Notes: generated by a model not told the origin, from the sequence alone. Shown: positions 10,968-21,457, counted from the first letter of the stretch. The stretch: 64,000 bases of DNA from Stutzerimonas kunmingensis (GCF_002929225.1 NZ_PISM01000018.1:620001-684000); one strand, 5' to 3'. A program made the numbers and translations.

Positions 10968-11590
10968 TGTTGCGCGCTGCCCTGCTGGCCGGTGCCGAGC
11001 GTGGCATCAATCGCGTCCTGCGCCTGGACCCCACGGCATTGCCGCGACTGGCACGCCTGAGCGGCCGGATCATCGAGATCGACTGCACGGCGCCGGCCTG
11101 GCGGCTGTTCATCCTTGCCGACGACGAAGGCCTGCGCCTGGCCAGCAACTGGGGCGCGGATGCCGATTGCCGCCTGCGCGCGCCTGCGAGCAGCCTCTTG
11201 CGCCTGGCCGTCAGCCGCAACAAGACCGCCGTGCTGCATGGCCCCGAGGTCGAGATCGACGGCGACAGTGGGCTGCTGATGAACCTCGCTGAGGCGCTGC
11301 AGGATCTGGAGCTGGACTGGGAATACGAAATTTCCCGCTGGCTCGGCCCGGTCGGCGCACAACTGCTCGGCTCCAGCCTGCGCAGCCCAGTGGACTGGGT
11401 ACGCGACAGCGCCGACTCGCTGCGTCAGGACCTTGCCGACTACCTCAGCGAGGAATCGCGGATGCTGGTCGGCCAAGCCGAAGCCCAGGCGCGTTTCGAC
11501 GAGCTGGATGACATGAAACTTGCCCTCGACCGACTCGAAGCCCGCATCGAGCGCCTCGCCCTCAACCTGAATCCAGATCACCCCGAATGA
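10967..11590 (+). CDS. ubiJ: Ubiquinone biosynthesis accessory factor UbiJ
   Basis: A 207-residue lipid-binding accessory protein of the ubiquinone complex. An SCP2 sterol-carrier fold covers about residues 15-115 ([34 protein letters not shown]). A helical, likely coiled-coil tail follows ([23 protein letters not shown]). It scaffolds hydrophobic intermediates with UbiK. The stop overlaps the ubiB start by 4 bases. Confidence 0.92.
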   Translation: MLRAALLAGAERGINRVLRLDPTALPRLARLSGRIIEIDCTAPAWRLFILADDEGLRLASNWGADADCRLRAPASSLLRLAVSRNKTAVLHGPEVEIDGDSGLLMNLAEALQDLELDWEYEISRWLGPVGAQLLGSSLRSPVDWVRDSADSLRQDLADYLSEESRMLVGQAEAQARFDELDDMKLALDRLEARIERLALNLNPDHPE

Positions 11591-13197
11591 AGCTGTTCGC
11601 CGCCGCACGCCGCCTGTTTCGCATCCTGCTGGTGGTGATCCGCTACCGCCTCGATGACATCATCCTCGACCTGCCGATGCCCTGGTGGTTGCGCGCCACC
11701 AGCTACCTGCTGCCCTGGCGCTGGATTCCGCGACGCCACAGCGAGCTGTCGCGCGGCGCACGCCTGCGTCTGGCACTGGAGGGCCTGGGGCCGATCTTCA
11801 TCAAGTTCGGGCAGATCCTCTCCACCCGCCGTGACCTGCTGCCGCCGGATATCGCCGAAGAGCTGGCGATGCTGCAGGACCGCGTGCCGCCCTTCGATTC
11901 AGCCGTCGCCACGGCACTCATCGAGCGCCAGCTGGGCGCTCCGGTAGGGGAAATCTTCGCCCGTTTCGACAGCAGACCGCTGGCCTCCGCATCGGTGGCG
12001 CAGGTGCACGCGGCCAAGCTGCGTTCCGGCGAGGAAGTGGTGGTCAAGGTGGTGCGCCCGAACCTCCGGCCAATCATCAGCCAGGATCTGGCCTGGCTGT
12101 TCATGCTGGCCAACAGCGCCGAGCGCATTTCCATCGACGCGCGCCGCCTGCACCTGGTGGAAGTGGTCGACGACTACGCCAAGACCATCTACGACGAGCT
12201 CGACCTGCTGCGCGAAGCGGCCAACGCCAGCCAGCTCAAGCGCAACTTCGAGGGCTCGGCGCTGCTTTACGTGCCGCAGGTGTACTGGGACTACTGCCGC
12301 CCGCAGGTGCTGGTGATGGAACGCATCTACGGCGTACCGGTGACCGACATGGCTGGGCTGGCGCGACAGAACACCGACATGCGCCAGCTGGCCGAGCGCG
12401 GGGTGGAGATTTTCTTCACCCAGGTGTTCCGCGACAGCTTCTTCCACGCCGACATGCACCCCGGCAACATCTTCGTCAGCACCCACCAGCCCTGGAGCCC
12501 GCAGTACATCGCGGTGGACTTCGGCATCGTCGGCAGCCTGACGCCCGAGGACCAGGATTATCTGGCGCGCAACCTGATGGCCTTCTTCAAGCGCGACTAC
12601 CGCAAGGTCGCGCAGCTGCACATCGATTCGGGCTGGGTGCCGGCGGAAACCAAGGTCAACGAATTCGAGGCCGCGATCCGCACCGTCTGCGAGCCAATCT
12701 TCGAGAAGCCGCTGAAGGACATCTCCTTCGGCCAGCTGCTGGTGCGCCTGTTCCAGGTGGCGCGACGCTTCAACATGGAGGTGCAGCCACAGCTGGTATT
12801 GCTGCAGAAGACCCTGCTCAACATCGAAGGTCTCGGCCGTGAGCTGTACCCGGATCTCGACCTCTGGAGCACCGGCCAGCCATACCTCGAGCGCTGGATG
12901 CGCGAGCGCATGAGCCCCAAGCAGCTGATCAAGAACGTGCACGCGCAGATTGAACAACTGCCGCACCTGGCCAACATGACCCGCGAGCTGCTCGAGCGCA
13001 TGGCGCACCCGCACGCGAACAACCCACCGCCGCCCTGGCGCGAGCGTCACCACGGCTGGCCGCTGCGTCTGATCGGCGCCGTACTGCTCGGCAGCGGCGC
13101 GACCCTGGCGGCCAGCGCCGACAGCCTGACCGCCGTAACCGCCTGGCCGGCGTGGGTGATGCTGGTAGCCGGCACCTTCATCGTGGTGCGCCGATAG
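11587..13197 (+). CDS. ubiB: Atypical kinase UbiB, ubiquinone biosynthesis
   Basis: A 536-residue member of the ABC1/ADCK family, an ATPase needed for ubiquinone synthesis and associated with the membrane. It shows the KxGQ motif ([16 protein letters not shown]), the Ala-rich loop ASASVAQVH, the catalytic stretch [13 protein letters not shown] and the metal-binding AVDFGIVG. Two hydrophobic segments close the protein at about 493-513 and 517-534 ([15 protein letters not shown]). The length is normal. Confidence 0.96.
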   Translation: MKLFAAARRLFRILLVVIRYRLDDIILDLPMPWWLRATSYLLPWRWIPRRHSELSRGARLRLALEGLGPIFIKFGQILSTRRDLLPPDIAEELAMLQDRVPPFDSAVATALIERQLGAPVGEIFARFDSRPLASASVAQVHAAKLRSGEEVVVKVVRPNLRPIISQDLAWLFMLANSAERISIDARRLHLVEVVDDYAKTIYDELDLLREAANASQLKRNFEGSALLYVPQVYWDYCRPQVLVMERIYGVPVTDMAGLARQNTDMRQLAERGVEIFFTQVFRDSFFHADMHPGNIFVSTHQPWSPQYIAVDFGIVGSLTPEDQDYLARNLMAFFKRDYRKVAQLHIDSGWVPAETKVNEFEAAIRTVCEPIFEKPLKDISFGQLLVRLFQVARRFNMEVQPQLVLLQKTLLNIEGLGRELYPDLDLWSTGQPYLERWMRERMSPKQLIKNVHAQIEQLPHLANMTRELLERMAHPHANNPPPPWRERHHGWPLRLIGAVLLGSGATLAASADSLTAVTAWPAWVMLVAGTFIVVRR

Positions 13198-13246
13198 CCA
13201 TCCCTGGTGCAGGCTGGCACACTTGGCCCATTGAGCGGAGAATCCG

Positions 13247-13642
13247 ATGAACTGGCTGGACGAAATCAACTGGAACGCCGACGGTCTGGTGCCGGCGATC
13301 GCCCAGGACCACAAGACCGGCCGCGTGCTGATGATGGCCTGGATGAATCGCGAAGCCCTGACGCTGACTGCGCAGGAAAACCGCGCCATCTACTGGTCGC
13401 GTTCGCGTAACCGGCTTTGGCGCAAGGGCGAGGAGTCCGGACATGTGCAGCAGCTGCACGAGCTGCGCCTGGACTGTGACGCCGACGTGATCATCCTGAT
13501 GGTCGAGCAGATCGGCGGCATCGCCTGTCACACCGGTCGGGAAAGCTGCTTCTACCGCGTTTTCGAAAACGGCGCCTGGAAGGTCGTCGAGCCGGTCCTC
13601 AAGGACCCGCACGCCATCTATGCGGAGCACAAGCATGAGTGA
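13247..13642 (+). CDS. hisI: Phosphoribosyl-AMP cyclohydrolase HisI
   Basis: A 131-residue enzyme that opens the purine ring of phosphoribosyl-AMP in histidine synthesis. [40 protein letters not shown] and the metal-binding [14 protein letters not shown] with [11 protein letters not shown] are all present. The start ATG 13247 follows GCGGAG. HisI and HisE are separate proteins here, as usual in pseudomonads, and overlap by 8 bases. Confidence 0.96.
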   Translation: MNWLDEINWNADGLVPAIAQDHKTGRVLMMAWMNREALTLTAQENRAIYWSRSRNRLWRKGEESGHVQQLHELRLDCDADVIILMVEQIGGIACHTGRESCFYRVFENGAWKVVEPVLKDPHAIYAEHKHE

Positions 13643-13967
13643 CACCCTGACCCGTCTGGCCGAGGTGCTGGAAGCCCGCAAAGGCGCGGCGCCGGACAGC
13701 TCCTACGTTGCCAGCCTGTACCACAAGGGCCTGAACAAGATTCTTGAGAAGGTCGGCGAGGAATCGGTGGAAACCATTCTCGCCGCCAAGGACGCCGCCG
13801 TCAGTGGCGACTCCAGCGACCTGATCTACGAAACCGCTGACCTCTGGTTCCACAGCTTGGTCATGCTCGCCGCGCTCGGCCAGCACCCCCAGGCCGTGCT
13901 GGATGAACTGGATCGACGCTTCGGTCTCTCCGGACACGCGGAAAAAGCCGCGCGTCCGCAAACCTGA
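13635..13967 (+). CDS. hisE: Phosphoribosyl-ATP pyrophosphatase HisE
   Basis: A 110-residue all-alpha MazG-like pyrophosphatase that converts phosphoribosyl-ATP to phosphoribosyl-AMP, the substrate of HisI. Motifs are [29 protein letters not shown] and [17 protein letters not shown] (metal-binding acidic residues). The ATG at 13635 lies inside the hisI end; an in-frame ATG 15 bases earlier lacks family similarity. Confidence 0.95.
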   Translation: MSDTLTRLAEVLEARKGAAPDSSYVASLYHKGLNKILEKVGEESVETILAAKDAAVSGDSSDLIYETADLWFHSLVMLAALGQHPQAVLDELDRRFGLSGHAEKAARPQT

Positions 13968-13987
13968 TTCACATCGGAGATATCACC

Positions 13988-14221
13988 ATGGGTTTTGGCG
14001 GCATCAGCATCTGGCAACTCCTGATCATTCTGCTCATCGTCATCATGTTGTTCGGCACCAAGCGCCTCAAGGGCCTGGGCTCCGACCTCGGTGATGCGAT
14101 CAAGGGCTTCCGCAAATCCATGGGCACCGACGAGGAAAAGCCCGGCGTCGAAGACAAGCAGAACCAGACCATTGACGCGCAGGCGCGCAAGGTCGAAGAA
14201 CCGACCAAGAAAGACCAGTGA
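13988..14221 (+). CDS. tatA: Sec-independent translocase protein TatA
   Basis: A 77-residue pore-forming component of the twin-arginine export system. The N-terminal membrane helix ([18 protein letters not shown]) is followed by the hinge [24 protein letters not shown] amphipathic helix and a charged tail. It has CGGAG before the ATG. A GC-rich stem-loop (arms 14233-14239 and 14259-14265) separates it from tatB and may set TatA:TatB ratios. Confidence 0.95.
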   Translation: MGFGGISIWQLLIILLIVIMLFGTKRLKGLGSDLGDAIKGFRKSMGTDEEKPGVEDKQNQTIDAQARKVEEPTKKDQ

Positions 14222-14292
14222 TAACGTTCCATGCGGCCGAGCGGCGACCTTCGCTGCCCGGCCGCTCTCCCTATTGATGTGAGCACGTCCTG

Positions 14293-14715
14293 ATGTTCGA
14301 TATCGGTTTCACCGAACTGCTACTGGTCGGCCTGGTGGCATTGATGGTGCTCGGGCCGGAACGCCTGCCCGGTGCGGTTCGCACCACGGGACTGTGGGTT
14401 GGCCGGCTGAAACGCAGCTTCAGCAACATCAAGGCCGAGGTGGAGCGCGAGATCGGTGCCGACGAGATCCGTCGGCAGCTGCATAACGAGCGCATCCTCG
14501 ACCTGGAGCGGGAAATGAAGCAAAGCATCATGCCACCGACTTCGACCACCAGCTCGAGCACCACCACGCCACCGCCGACCGAAAACACGGCGAGCGAAAC
14601 TGTGGACAGTACCGGCGCCGCCGTTACGCCCAGCCCCAGCCCGGAAGTGCCGCCAGCTGCACCTGTTGCTGAACCTGCACCTACCCCTCGCCCCGACAGA
14701 TCGCCAGAACCATGA
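14293..14715 (+). CDS. tatB: Sec-independent translocase protein TatB
   Basis: A 140-residue substrate-receptor partner of TatC. The N-terminal helix is [30 protein letters not shown], with the diagnostic Glu at residue 8 and the GPERLP hinge. An amphipathic region reaches residue 75. The tail is low-complexity Thr/Pro/Ser/Ala. It overlaps tatC by 4 bases. Confidence 0.95.
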   Translation: MFDIGFTELLLVGLVALMVLGPERLPGAVRTTGLWVGRLKRSFSNIKAEVEREIGADEIRRQLHNERILDLEREMKQSIMPPTSTTSSSTTTPPPTENTASETVDSTGAAVTPSPSPEVPPAAPVAEPAPTPRPDRSPEP

Positions 14716-15515
14716 GCCAGTCTTCCATCGATGATCAGGAAATGCCCCTGATCGCTCATCTGACCGAACTGCGCAAGCGCCTGCTGCGCTGCGTCGTGGC
14801 CATCGGCGTGTTGTTCGGCGGGCTGTTCTACTTCTCCCAGCAGATCTACGCGCTGGTCGCCGCACCGCTGCGCGCCTATCTACCGGAAGGCGCGACGATG
14901 ATCGCCACCGGCGTCGCCTCGCCCTTCCTGACACCGTTCAAGCTGACCTTGATGGTCGCGCTGTTCCTGTCGATGCCGATCATCCTGTACCAGATATGGG
15001 GCTTCATCGCCCCAGGCCTGTACAAGCACGAAAAGCGCATCGCCGTGCCGCTGCTGGTGTCGAGCATTTTCCTGTTCTACGCCGGCATGGCCTTCGCCTA
15101 TTTCGTCGTGTTCCCGATCATGTTCGGCTTCTTCGCCAGCGTGACGCCGGAAGGCGTGGCGATGATGACGGACATCGGCCAGTACCTGGACTTCGTGCTC
15201 ACGCTGTTCTTCGCCTTCGGCGTGGCATTCGAGATTCCAGTGGCGACCTTCCTGCTGATCTGGGTAGGCATGGTCGACGTCGCCACCCTGCGCAAGAGCC
15301 GACCCTATGTGGTCGTCGGCTGCTTTGCCGTCGGCATGGTGCTGACGCCACCGGACGTGTTCTCTCAGTCTTTGCTGGCGATACCGATGTGGCTGTTGTT
15401 CGAAGCCGGGGTGATCTGCGGCAGCATGATCAAGACGCGTGAAGCGCAGTTCCGTGGCGATGCCGAGGAAGAGCCTGCAGAAACCGGCGACCAGCCCCCC
15501 GCGCCGCGTCCGTGA
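14712..15515 (+). CDS. tatC: Sec-independent translocase protein TatC
   Basis: A 267-residue polytopic membrane protein that binds the twin-arginine signal peptide. Six membrane helices are predicted. Key stretches are [15 protein letters not shown] near the N-terminus, [38 protein letters not shown] and the end [21 protein letters not shown]. The stop overlaps the rsmE GTG start. Confidence 0.97.
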   Translation: MSQSSIDDQEMPLIAHLTELRKRLLRCVVAIGVLFGGLFYFSQQIYALVAAPLRAYLPEGATMIATGVASPFLTPFKLTLMVALFLSMPIILYQIWGFIAPGLYKHEKRIAVPLLVSSIFLFYAGMAFAYFVVFPIMFGFFASVTPEGVAMMTDIGQYLDFVLTLFFAFGVAFEIPVATFLLIWVGMVDVATLRKSRPYVVVGCFAVGMVLTPPDVFSQSLLAIPMWLLFEAGVICGSMIKTREAQFRGDAEEEPAETGDQPPAPRP

Positions 15516-16219
15516 ACCTGCTGCTGCTCGACACGGCCGACTTCGTCGCCGCCGACCGCATACTGTTGCGTGATCGCCGCCTGACCCATCTGCAGCAGGT
15601 CCATCGTGCCGAGGCGGGCGAGCAGCTCAGGGTCGGCCGGGTGGGCGGCGGCATGGGCAGCGGACAGCTCCTGCGCCTGGATGCCCACGAGGCAGAGCTG
15701 CAGGTCAGCTTCGACCAACCACCGCCGGCGAAGCTGCCGGTGACCCTGCTACTGGCGCTTCCACGACCTAAGATGCTGCGCCGCGTGCTGCAGACCGTGG
15801 CCGCCATGGGCGTGCCGCGGCTGGTATTGCTCAACAGCTATCGCGTCGAGAAAAGCTTCTGGCAAACGCCATTCCTCGAGCCCGCCGCCATCCACGAGCA
15901 GCTGATCCTCGGCCTGGAACAGGCGCGTGACACCGTCCTGCCGGAGGTCATTATCGAGAAGCGCTTCAAGCCCTTCGTCGAGGATCGCCTGCCTCAGCTT
16001 GCCGCAGACACCCTGGGGCTGGTCGGCCATCCCGGCGATTTTCCCCATTGCCCCCGTGCCGTAACGCAGCCTGTCACCCTGGCGATCGGCCCGGAAGGCG
16101 GCTGGATTCCCTACGAGGTGGACAAACTGGCCGCGGCCGGTCTGCAGCCGGTCCAGCTGGGCGAGCGCATCCTGCGCGTGGAAACGGCGGTCAGCGCCCT
16201 GCTTGCCCGGCTGTTCTGA
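15512..16219 (+). CDS. rsmE: 16S rRNA m3U1498 methyltransferase RsmE
   Basis: A 235-residue SPOUT methyltransferase that modifies U1498 of 16S rRNA. An N-terminal PUA-like RNA-binding part ([21 protein letters not shown]) precedes the knotted catalytic domain, whose SAM-binding signature is [15 protein letters not shown] and [16 protein letters not shown]. The start is GTG at 15512, overlapping the tatC stop by 4 bases. Confidence 0.95.
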   Translation: MNLLLLDTADFVAADRILLRDRRLTHLQQVHRAEAGEQLRVGRVGGGMGSGQLLRLDAHEAELQVSFDQPPPAKLPVTLLLALPRPKMLRRVLQTVAAMGVPRLVLLNSYRVEKSFWQTPFLEPAAIHEQLILGLEQARDTVLPEVIIEKRFKPFVEDRLPQLAADTLGLVGHPGDFPHCPRAVTQPVTLAIGPEGGWIPYEVDKLAAAGLQPVQLGERILRVETAVSALLARLF

Positions 16220-16392
16220 GCCTGAACGGCTGACGCACTACCTTCGCCGCTCGCCGCCCGGCCGATGCGCCCCGATGAACGTAACGCACCCACCCGGTGC
16301 AAGGGAGTCACAGATAAGGACTGCTCACGCTTCAGCGCGTCTGCGCTGCGGCCTCGACACTCCAACGAATCCCTAAAAGAGCCGTTCTTGCC

Positions 16393-16812
16393 ATGCGACC
16401 ATTGACCATCGACATGCACCGTCTGGAGTACGCTCTGGATGGACGCGACAGCGCCGAGTACTACCTGGACCTTGAAAGCGGTGCCATCCGCGCCGTTTTT
16501 CCCCGCGAGCCAGCCCCCGGTGTCATGGAGAAATACGACGTACAGCAGGATCGCTATCTGCACATCGAACCGCTGGAGCTCGGGCAATCCATGGCGATGC
16601 GTGAGGCCTTCCTCTTCACCCAACACGACCCGATCGCCCACGCGGTGCTGAGCAGTGCGCTGAACGGCCGCAAGCCGCTGCGCACCTTCGACTTCAAGCT
16701 GGAGGATTTCCCTGCGGTGAGAGAGGCCTGGCTGGACTACCAGACCGTGCAGCTGCGCGAGTACGCGATCACCTGGCTGCGCGAGAACGACCTGGAACCG
16801 GTCCGGCACTGA
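16393..16812 (+). CDS. UPF0158 family protein
   Basis: A 139-residue protein of unknown function similar to UPF0158 proteins. It begins with a short beta-rich part (MHRLEYALDGRDSAEYYLDLESGAI) and then a helical C-terminal half (MREAFLFTQHDPIAHAVLSSAL, FPAVREAWLDYQ). There is no signal peptide, so it is presumably cytosolic. The 170-base gap upstream suggests its own promoter. It converges with dtd, with only 10 bases between the stops. Confidence 0.8.
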   Translation: MRPLTIDMHRLEYALDGRDSAEYYLDLESGAIRAVFPREPAPGVMEKYDVQQDRYLHIEPLELGQSMAMREAFLFTQHDPIAHAVLSSALNGRKPLRTFDFKLEDFPAVREAWLDYQTVQLREYAITWLRENDLEPVRH

Positions 16813-16822
16813 TTCACGCGCG

Positions 16823-17260
16823 TCAGCTTTCGAGGAGAAAGGTCACCGGACCGTCGTTGACCAGATGCACCTGCATCTCGGCGCCGAAACGCCCGCAGGC
16901 CACCTGTGGATGCTGCTGGCGCGCCTGGGCCAGCAGGTAGTCGTAGAGCGCTTCGCCGTGCGCTGGTGGCGCGGCGCTGGAGAAACTCGGCCGCAGCCCG
17001 CTGCGGGTGTCGGCCGCCAGGGTGAACTGCGATACCAGCAGCAGACCACCGTCGATATCCTTCAGCGAGCGATTCATCTTGCCCTGCTCGTCGCTGAAGA
17101 CGCGGTAGTTGAGCAGCTTGTGCAACAGCTTGTCGGCGCGGGCATGATCGTCCTCGCGCTCGACGCCCACCAATACCAGCAGCCCCTGATCGATGGCACC
17201 GACCACCTCGCCTGCGACCTCGACCCGTGCCTGACGGACACGCTGGATCAATGCTTTCAT
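16823..17260 (-). CDS. dtd: D-aminoacyl-tRNA deacylase Dtd
   Basis: A 145-residue homodimeric enzyme that removes D-amino acids (and Gly from tRNA-Ala) from mischarged tRNAs. The two active-site signatures are present: [21 protein letters not shown] and the Gly-Pro loop [11 protein letters not shown] at the C-terminus. It follows the prolyl aminopeptidase gene by 15 bases on the same strand, a common pseudomonad pair. Confidence 0.96.
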   Translation of the reverse strand: MKALIQRVRQARVEVAGEVVGAIDQGLLVLVGVEREDDHARADKLLHKLLNYRVFSDEQGKMNRSLKDIDGGLLLVSQFTLAADTRSGLRPSFSSAAPPAHGEALYDYLLAQARQQHPQVACGRFGAEMQVHLVNDGPVTFLLES

Positions 17261-17275
17261 CGCTGGGCGGCTCCG

Positions 17276-18247
17276 TCAGGCGTCTGTCGGAGGCAGATCG
17301 AGCAAGCGGTGGGCGATCTCACCGGTCGCCCGAATCAGCGCATCGGTAATGCCTAGCTCCGCCGCCGAATGCCCGGCGTCGCGAATGATCTGCAACTCGC
17401 TGTTCGGCCACGCCTGATGCAGCGCCCAGGCATTGTCCAGCGGGCAGATGGCATCGTAACGGCCGTGCACGATAATGCCCGGCAGGTGGGCGATCTTCGG
17501 CATGTCGCGCAAGAGCTGATCCGGCTCGAGAAAGGCCTGATTGACGAAGTAGTGGCATTCGATCCGCGCCATCGACAGCGCCCGGTGCGCATCGGCAAAC
17601 CGCTCGACCACGTTGTGATTCGGCCGCAGCGTGGCGGTGCGACCTTCCCAGCAGGACCACGCCTTGGCGGCGTGCATTTGGGCGATCTGGTCGTTGCCGG
17701 TGAGACGGCGGTAGAACGCTTGCATCAGATCGTCGCGTTCCTCCAGCGGAATCGGCGAGAGGAAGTCCTGCCAGTAGTCCGGGAAGAGCCGGCTGGCGCC
17801 TTCCTGATAGAACCAGGCGAGGTCCTGCGGACGGCAGAGGAAGATGCCTCGCAGGATCAGCGCATGCACATGCTCGGGATAGCGCTGGGCGTAGGCCAGG
17901 GAGAGCGTCGAGCCCCAGGAACCACCAAACAGCACCCACTTGTCGATGCCCAGATGCTCGCGGATGCGCTGCATGTCGGCGATCAGATGTGCGGTGGTGT
18001 TGTTCTCCAGGCTGGCATGGGGCGTCGAGCGTCCGCAGCCACGCTGATCGAAGGTGATGATGCGGTACAGGGTCGGATCAAAGAAGCGGCGGCTGAGGGC
18101 ATCGCAGCCGCCGCCGGGACCACCATGGACGAACAATACGGGCAGACCATCCGGCGACCCACTCTCGTCGACATAGAGCACATGCGGTTCTTCCACCGCC
18201 AGCTCGTGTCGGGCGTAGGGTTTGATCTCCGGATACAAGGTCTGCAT
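17276..18247 (-). CDS. pip: Prolyl aminopeptidase (proline iminopeptidase)
   Basis: A 323-residue alpha/beta hydrolase that removes N-terminal proline from peptides. The oxyanion motif is HGGPGGG, the nucleophile Ser110 lies in GGSWGS, and the catalytic Asp and His are in HGRYDAICP and DAGHSAAE. The N-terminus MQTLYPEIKPYARHELAV matches the family, so ATG 18247 is chosen over a 13-residue longer frame. It is cytosolic and followed by dtd. Confidence 0.94.
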   Translation of the reverse strand: MQTLYPEIKPYARHELAVEEPHVLYVDESGSPDGLPVLFVHGGPGGGCDALSRRFFDPTLYRIITFDQRGCGRSTPHASLENNTTAHLIADMQRIREHLGIDKWVLFGGSWGSTLSLAYAQRYPEHVHALILRGIFLCRPQDLAWFYQEGASRLFPDYWQDFLSPIPLEERDDLMQAFYRRLTGNDQIAQMHAAKAWSCWEGRTATLRPNHNVVERFADAHRALSMARIECHYFVNQAFLEPDQLLRDMPKIAHLPGIIVHGRYDAICPLDNAWALHQAWPNSELQIIRDAGHSAAELGITDALIRATGEIAHRLLDLPPTDA

Positions 18248-18325
18248 GGCACACTCCTGATCTGCGGCGGGCCGGCTGGCCCCCATGACGTTAGCGGCAT
18301 CATAACGAGGTTCACGGAGTTGAGC

Positions 18326-18751
18326 ATGTCAGCATGGAAAATAGCGGCACTGGCGCTATTAATGACTCTGGCCGGCTGCGGCCGGGACGACCCGGAAGCA
18401 GCGCTGCAGCAGGCCGCCGAGCAGTTGCAGACGACCCTGGAGAACAAGCAGGTCGGCGACCTGATGGAACTGCTGCACGCAGATTTCCAGGCGCAGCGGC
18501 AGTACGATCAGGAATGGGCGCGGCGCACGGCAACACTGATGTTCCTGCGCCATCGCAATGTCCGGGTAATCGCCCTCAGCCAGCGCAGCTGGGTCGATCC
18601 GACCTATCCCGATCGCGGCCATACCGAGGCACAGGTGACGCTCGCCGGCGCCGAATCACTCCTGCCGCAGCAGGCGGGGCATTATCAGGTCAGACTCGAG
18701 TGGCGCCAGGACCGAGGCGAATGGCAGCTGGCGCGTCTGGAATGGGACTGA
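18326..18751 (+). CDS. Predicted lipoprotein, function unknown
   Basis: A 141-residue protein starting MSAWKIAALALLMTLAGCG, a lipoprotein signal with lipobox LAGC, so lipidated and in the envelope. The mature part begins with a helix (EAALQQAAEQLQTTLENKQV) and then a beta-rich domain ending in alternating polar and aromatic residues (YQVRLEWRQDRGEWQLARLEWD), like an NTF2-type cone fold. It is divergent from pip and convergent with the lipocalin gene. Confidence 0.78.
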   Translation: MSAWKIAALALLMTLAGCGRDDPEAALQQAAEQLQTTLENKQVGDLMELLHADFQAQRQYDQEWARRTATLMFLRHRNVRVIALSQRSWVDPTYPDRGHTEAQVTLAGAESLLPQQAGHYQVRLEWRQDRGEWQLARLEWD

Positions 18752-18764
18752 GCAGGCCAAACGA

Positions 18765-19301
18765 TTACTGGCGCCAGATCAGTTCGCTGGTGTCGTAACC
18801 GCGCCGTTCGGCCTCGGAGAGCAGGCGATCGCGGGTCGCCTGGTCGACCTCGGTGTCCCGCGCATGCAGCCAGAGATACTTGCGATCCGGGCTGCCGACC
18901 AGCGCAGTGCTATAGCCCTCGTCCAGATAGAGCACCCAGTAGTGGCCCTTGGTCAGACCGGGAAAGAGCCGGCTGAACCAGTTGTCGAAGCGCACCCACA
19001 GCCGATCGGTAATACCGGCTTCCTGCGGCACCGCTTCGCCTTTGGCTTCCTGCCAGTCGCCGTCTTCTGTTTCGCAACGGTTGGTCACCGCCACGCTGCC
19101 ATCGGCCTGCAACTGGTAATTCGCTTCGGAGCGTATGCAATTGCGCTGAAAGAACATCGGCAAGCGCGCCAGCTCGTACCAGGTCCCCTGATAGCGTTGA
19201 AGGTCGACCTCGCCGACCGTTTCAGGGGGCTGTTCGCGCCCGCCTCCTGCGCAGCCGCTCAACAGCATCAGGCACAGCAGGGCAACGACACTCGCACGCA
19301 T
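18765..19301 (-). CDS. blc: Outer-membrane lipocalin lipoprotein (Blc-like)
   Basis: A 178-residue bacterial lipocalin. The lipobox LLSGC lies at the end of an 18-residue signal. The lipocalin signature YQGTWYELARLPMFFQRNC follows, then GHYWVLYLDEGYSTALVGSPDRKYLWLHAR. The family binds fatty acids or lysophospholipids at the outer membrane. It is preceded by a second lipoprotein gene 27 bases away on the same strand. Confidence 0.9.
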   Translation of the reverse strand: MRASVVALLCLMLLSGCAGGGREQPPETVGEVDLQRYQGTWYELARLPMFFQRNCIRSEANYQLQADGSVAVTNRCETEDGDWQEAKGEAVPQEAGITDRLWVRFDNWFSRLFPGLTKGHYWVLYLDEGYSTALVGSPDRKYLWLHARDTEVDQATRDRLLSEAERRGYDTSELIWRQ

Positions 19302-19328
19302 GGGATATCTCCTGAGTTACATCAGCAG

Positions 19329-19583
19329 TTATTTCAGCCCCTTGCCGGAAAACATCATCACCTTGTCGCCGGCGAACTGGACGCTGATGAAGCGATTCTT
19401 CTCTCCCCAGGTGCAGCTCGACATCCCCAGCGCCCCGGCGCATTCGGAGGGTTTGCCGAGCAACTGCTCGACTTCCACCCGTTCCATGCCGGGCTTGAGC
19501 TTGGCGAAGTTTTCCTGGGTGATCGGACTGCAGGCAGCCAGCAGGACGACGCAGGCAATCAGCAATGGGGTACGTAATGGCAT
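19329..19583 (-). CDS. Small BamE/SmpA-like lipoprotein
   Basis: An 84-residue lipoprotein: signal MPLRTPLLIACVVLLAAC with lipobox LAAC, then NFAKLKPGMERVEVEQLLGKPSEC, the helix-turn typical of BamE/SmpA-OmlA folds. A beta hairpin follows (CTWGEKNRFISVQFAGDKV). The start at 19583 is chosen for the signal peptide; a 25-residue upstream extension is unlike a leader. It is too small to be the genuine BamE and its role is unknown. Confidence 0.8.
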   Translation of the reverse strand: MPLRTPLLIACVVLLAACSPITQENFAKLKPGMERVEVEQLLGKPSECAGALGMSSCTWGEKNRFISVQFAGDKVMMFSGKGLK

Positions 19584-19664
19584 ATCGAGCTCCTTGCTTG
19601 TTCTAAGGTTCAATGCCCCGCGGAAGCGGTGCCGCGGAGCGTTGGCCGGAAATGGCATCCGCGC

Positions 19665-20267
19665 TCAGAAGGACGAGCCCGGCTGTTCCAGAAATAGTCG
19701 CTCGGCGTCACTGGACTCGCGGCCGAGAATTGCATTGCGATGCGGGAAGCGACCGAAGCGGGAGATCACCTCGCGGTGGCGCTCGGCATAGTCGAGAAAG
19801 CCGACGAACAGCGGTTGTTCAGCCTCGTCGGCGATGTCGCGCAAGGCAGTGAACTGCGCGACGGCCAGATCCTGGGTTGCCAGGTTCTCCGCGTGCTCCA
19901 GCACCAGGTAGATGAACACGCGCTGGATCGGCGCCAACAGCATGTCGCCGCCGTGGGCCAGGCCATCGCGAACCAGGTACTGGGCGCGCTCGTCGCCGGC
20001 GAAAGCCTTCGGCGTGTTGCGATGGATCATGCGCGGCAGCTGATCGAGCAGCAGCACCAGTGCGAGCCAGCCCTCGGGCAATTCGGCCCAGTCCTGCAGC
20101 TCGCCGTTCAGAGCCTGTTCGACCAGTGCGCCGAAGCGCTGGCGCGCCTCGTCGTCCTGTTCTGCGCGATAGCCAAACCAGAGTCGCTGCTTTTCAGCCG
20201 CGATCTCGCTGGCGCTGGTGCCCTGGCCGAACCACCAGTGGAGCAAGTCCTGCCAGGGCGCCTGCAT
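19665..20267 (-). CDS. DUF924 family protein
   Basis: A 200-residue protein of the DUF924 family, an all-helical TPR-like fold of unknown function. Diagnostic stretches are DLLHWWFG, LLLDQLPRMIHRNTPKAFAGDERA, IQRVFIYLVLEHAENL and the end FGRFPHRNAILGRESSDAE. It begins 3 bases after the fbp stop, so the two are probably cotranscribed. Confidence 0.88.
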   Translation of the reverse strand: MQAPWQDLLHWWFGQGTSASEIAAEKQRLWFGYRAEQDDEARQRFGALVEQALNGELQDWAELPEGWLALVLLLDQLPRMIHRNTPKAFAGDERAQYLVRDGLAHGGDMLLAPIQRVFIYLVLEHAENLATQDLAVAQFTALRDIADEAEQPLFVGFLDYAERHREVISRFGRFPHRNAILGRESSDAERLFLEQPGSSF

Positions 20268-20270
20268 CGG

Positions 20271-21281
20271 TCAGCCCTGGTGGTAGCCGGTGACGCGCTC
20301 GACTTCTTCCTTCGAACCGAGGAACACCGGCACGCGCTGGTGCAGGGACTCCGGCTGAATTTCCAGGATGCGCTGCGTACCGTTGGTGGCGGCGCCGCCG
20401 GCCTGCTCGACGATCATCGCCATCGGGTTGGCCTCGTACATCAGGCGCAGCTTGCCGGCCATGGAAGGGTCGCGGTTGTCACGCGGGTACATGAACAGGC
20501 CGCCGCGGGTGAGGATGCGATGCACGTCGGCCACCATCGAGGCGATCCAGCGCATGTTGTAGTTCTTGCCCAGCGGGCCGTCCTTGCCGGCCAGCAGCTC
20601 GCCGACATAGCGCTGCACCGGCTCTTCCCAGTGGCGCTGGTTGGACATGTTGATGGCGAATTCGGCGGTGCTCTGCGGAACGCTGAGGTTCTCGTGGGTA
20701 AGCACGAAGCTGCCCAGCTCACGATCCAGGGTGAAGCCCATCACGCCGTGGCCGAGAGTCAGAATCAACATGGTCTGCGGGCCGTAGATGGCGTAGCCGG
20801 CGGCAACCTGCTTGGTCCCCGGCTGCAGGAAGGCTTCCTCGCCGAGTGCGTCATTCTGACTGAAACAGGCATCCGGGCAGCGCAGCACGGAGAAGATGGT
20901 GCCGACCGAGACGTTGACGTCGATATTGCTCGAGCCGTCCAGCGGATCGAAGACCAGCAGATAGGCACCCTTCGGGTACTTGCCGGGAATCTGGTAGGCG
21001 TTGTCCATTTCCTCGGACGCCATGCCGGCCAGGTGGCCGCCCCACTCGTTTGCCTCCAGCAGGATTTCGTTGGAGAGCACGTCGAGCTTCTTCTGCACTT
21101 CGCCCTGGATGTTCTCGCTGTCGGCGCTACCCAGTACGCCACCGAGGGCGCCCTTGGATACCGCGTGGCTGATTTCCTTGCACGCTCGTGCCACGACCTC
21201 GATGAGAAAGCGCAGATCAGCAGGCGTGTTGTTACTGCGAGTCTGCTCGATGAGGTAGCGACTGAGGGTTACGCGTGACAT
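20271..21281 (-). CDS. fbp: Class 1 fructose-1,6-bisphosphatase
   Basis: A 336-residue gluconeogenic enzyme that hydrolyses fructose-1,6-bisphosphate to fructose-6-phosphate. The metal-binding signature is [20 protein letters not shown], with MASEEMD upstream and the substrate-binding RYVGELLAG and [20 protein letters not shown]. The length is normal. With glgP upstream on the same strand it suggests a local carbohydrate group. Confidence 0.97.
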   Translation of the reverse strand: MSRVTLSRYLIEQTRSNNTPADLRFLIEVVARACKEISHAVSKGALGGVLGSADSENIQGEVQKKLDVLSNEILLEANEWGGHLAGMASEEMDNAYQIPGKYPKGAYLLVFDPLDGSSNIDVNVSVGTIFSVLRCPDACFSQNDALGEEAFLQPGTKQVAAGYAIYGPQTMLILTLGHGVMGFTLDRELGSFVLTHENLSVPQSTAEFAINMSNQRHWEEPVQRYVGELLAGKDGPLGKNYNMRWIASMVADVHRILTRGGLFMYPRDNRDPSMAGKLRLMYEANPMAMIVEQAGGAATNGTQRILEIQPESLHQRVPVFLGSKEEVERVTGYHQG

Positions 21282-21429
21282 GGAAATGACTCCGGAGGAA
21301 GGATAAACCCGCGCAGTTTAGCAGGCCGTAGGAAAACTAACTCCCCTCAGACAGGTCCGCCCCCTGCAGAGTTCAGCGAAGCGGCGGCCAGATTGCCAGC
21401 ACGGTCGGCAACCCTCGCCATTTGCGGCT

Positions 21430-21457
21430 GCGCGCCGGCGGATGCCTCCCGGCGCGC
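21430..21457 (-). terminator. Stem-loop after glgP
   Basis: A perfect 9-bp stem GCGCGCCGG (21430-21438) / CCGGCGCGC (21449-21457) with a 10-base loop starts 6 bases past the glgP stop. There is no T-run on the minus strand, so it may act as a weak terminator or protect the mRNA end. Confidence 0.45.

Noticed and set aside
17369..18325. Long plus-strand frame running into the lipoprotein gene
   Set aside because: It lies opposite pip; only the part from ATG 18326 with a lipoprotein signal is real.
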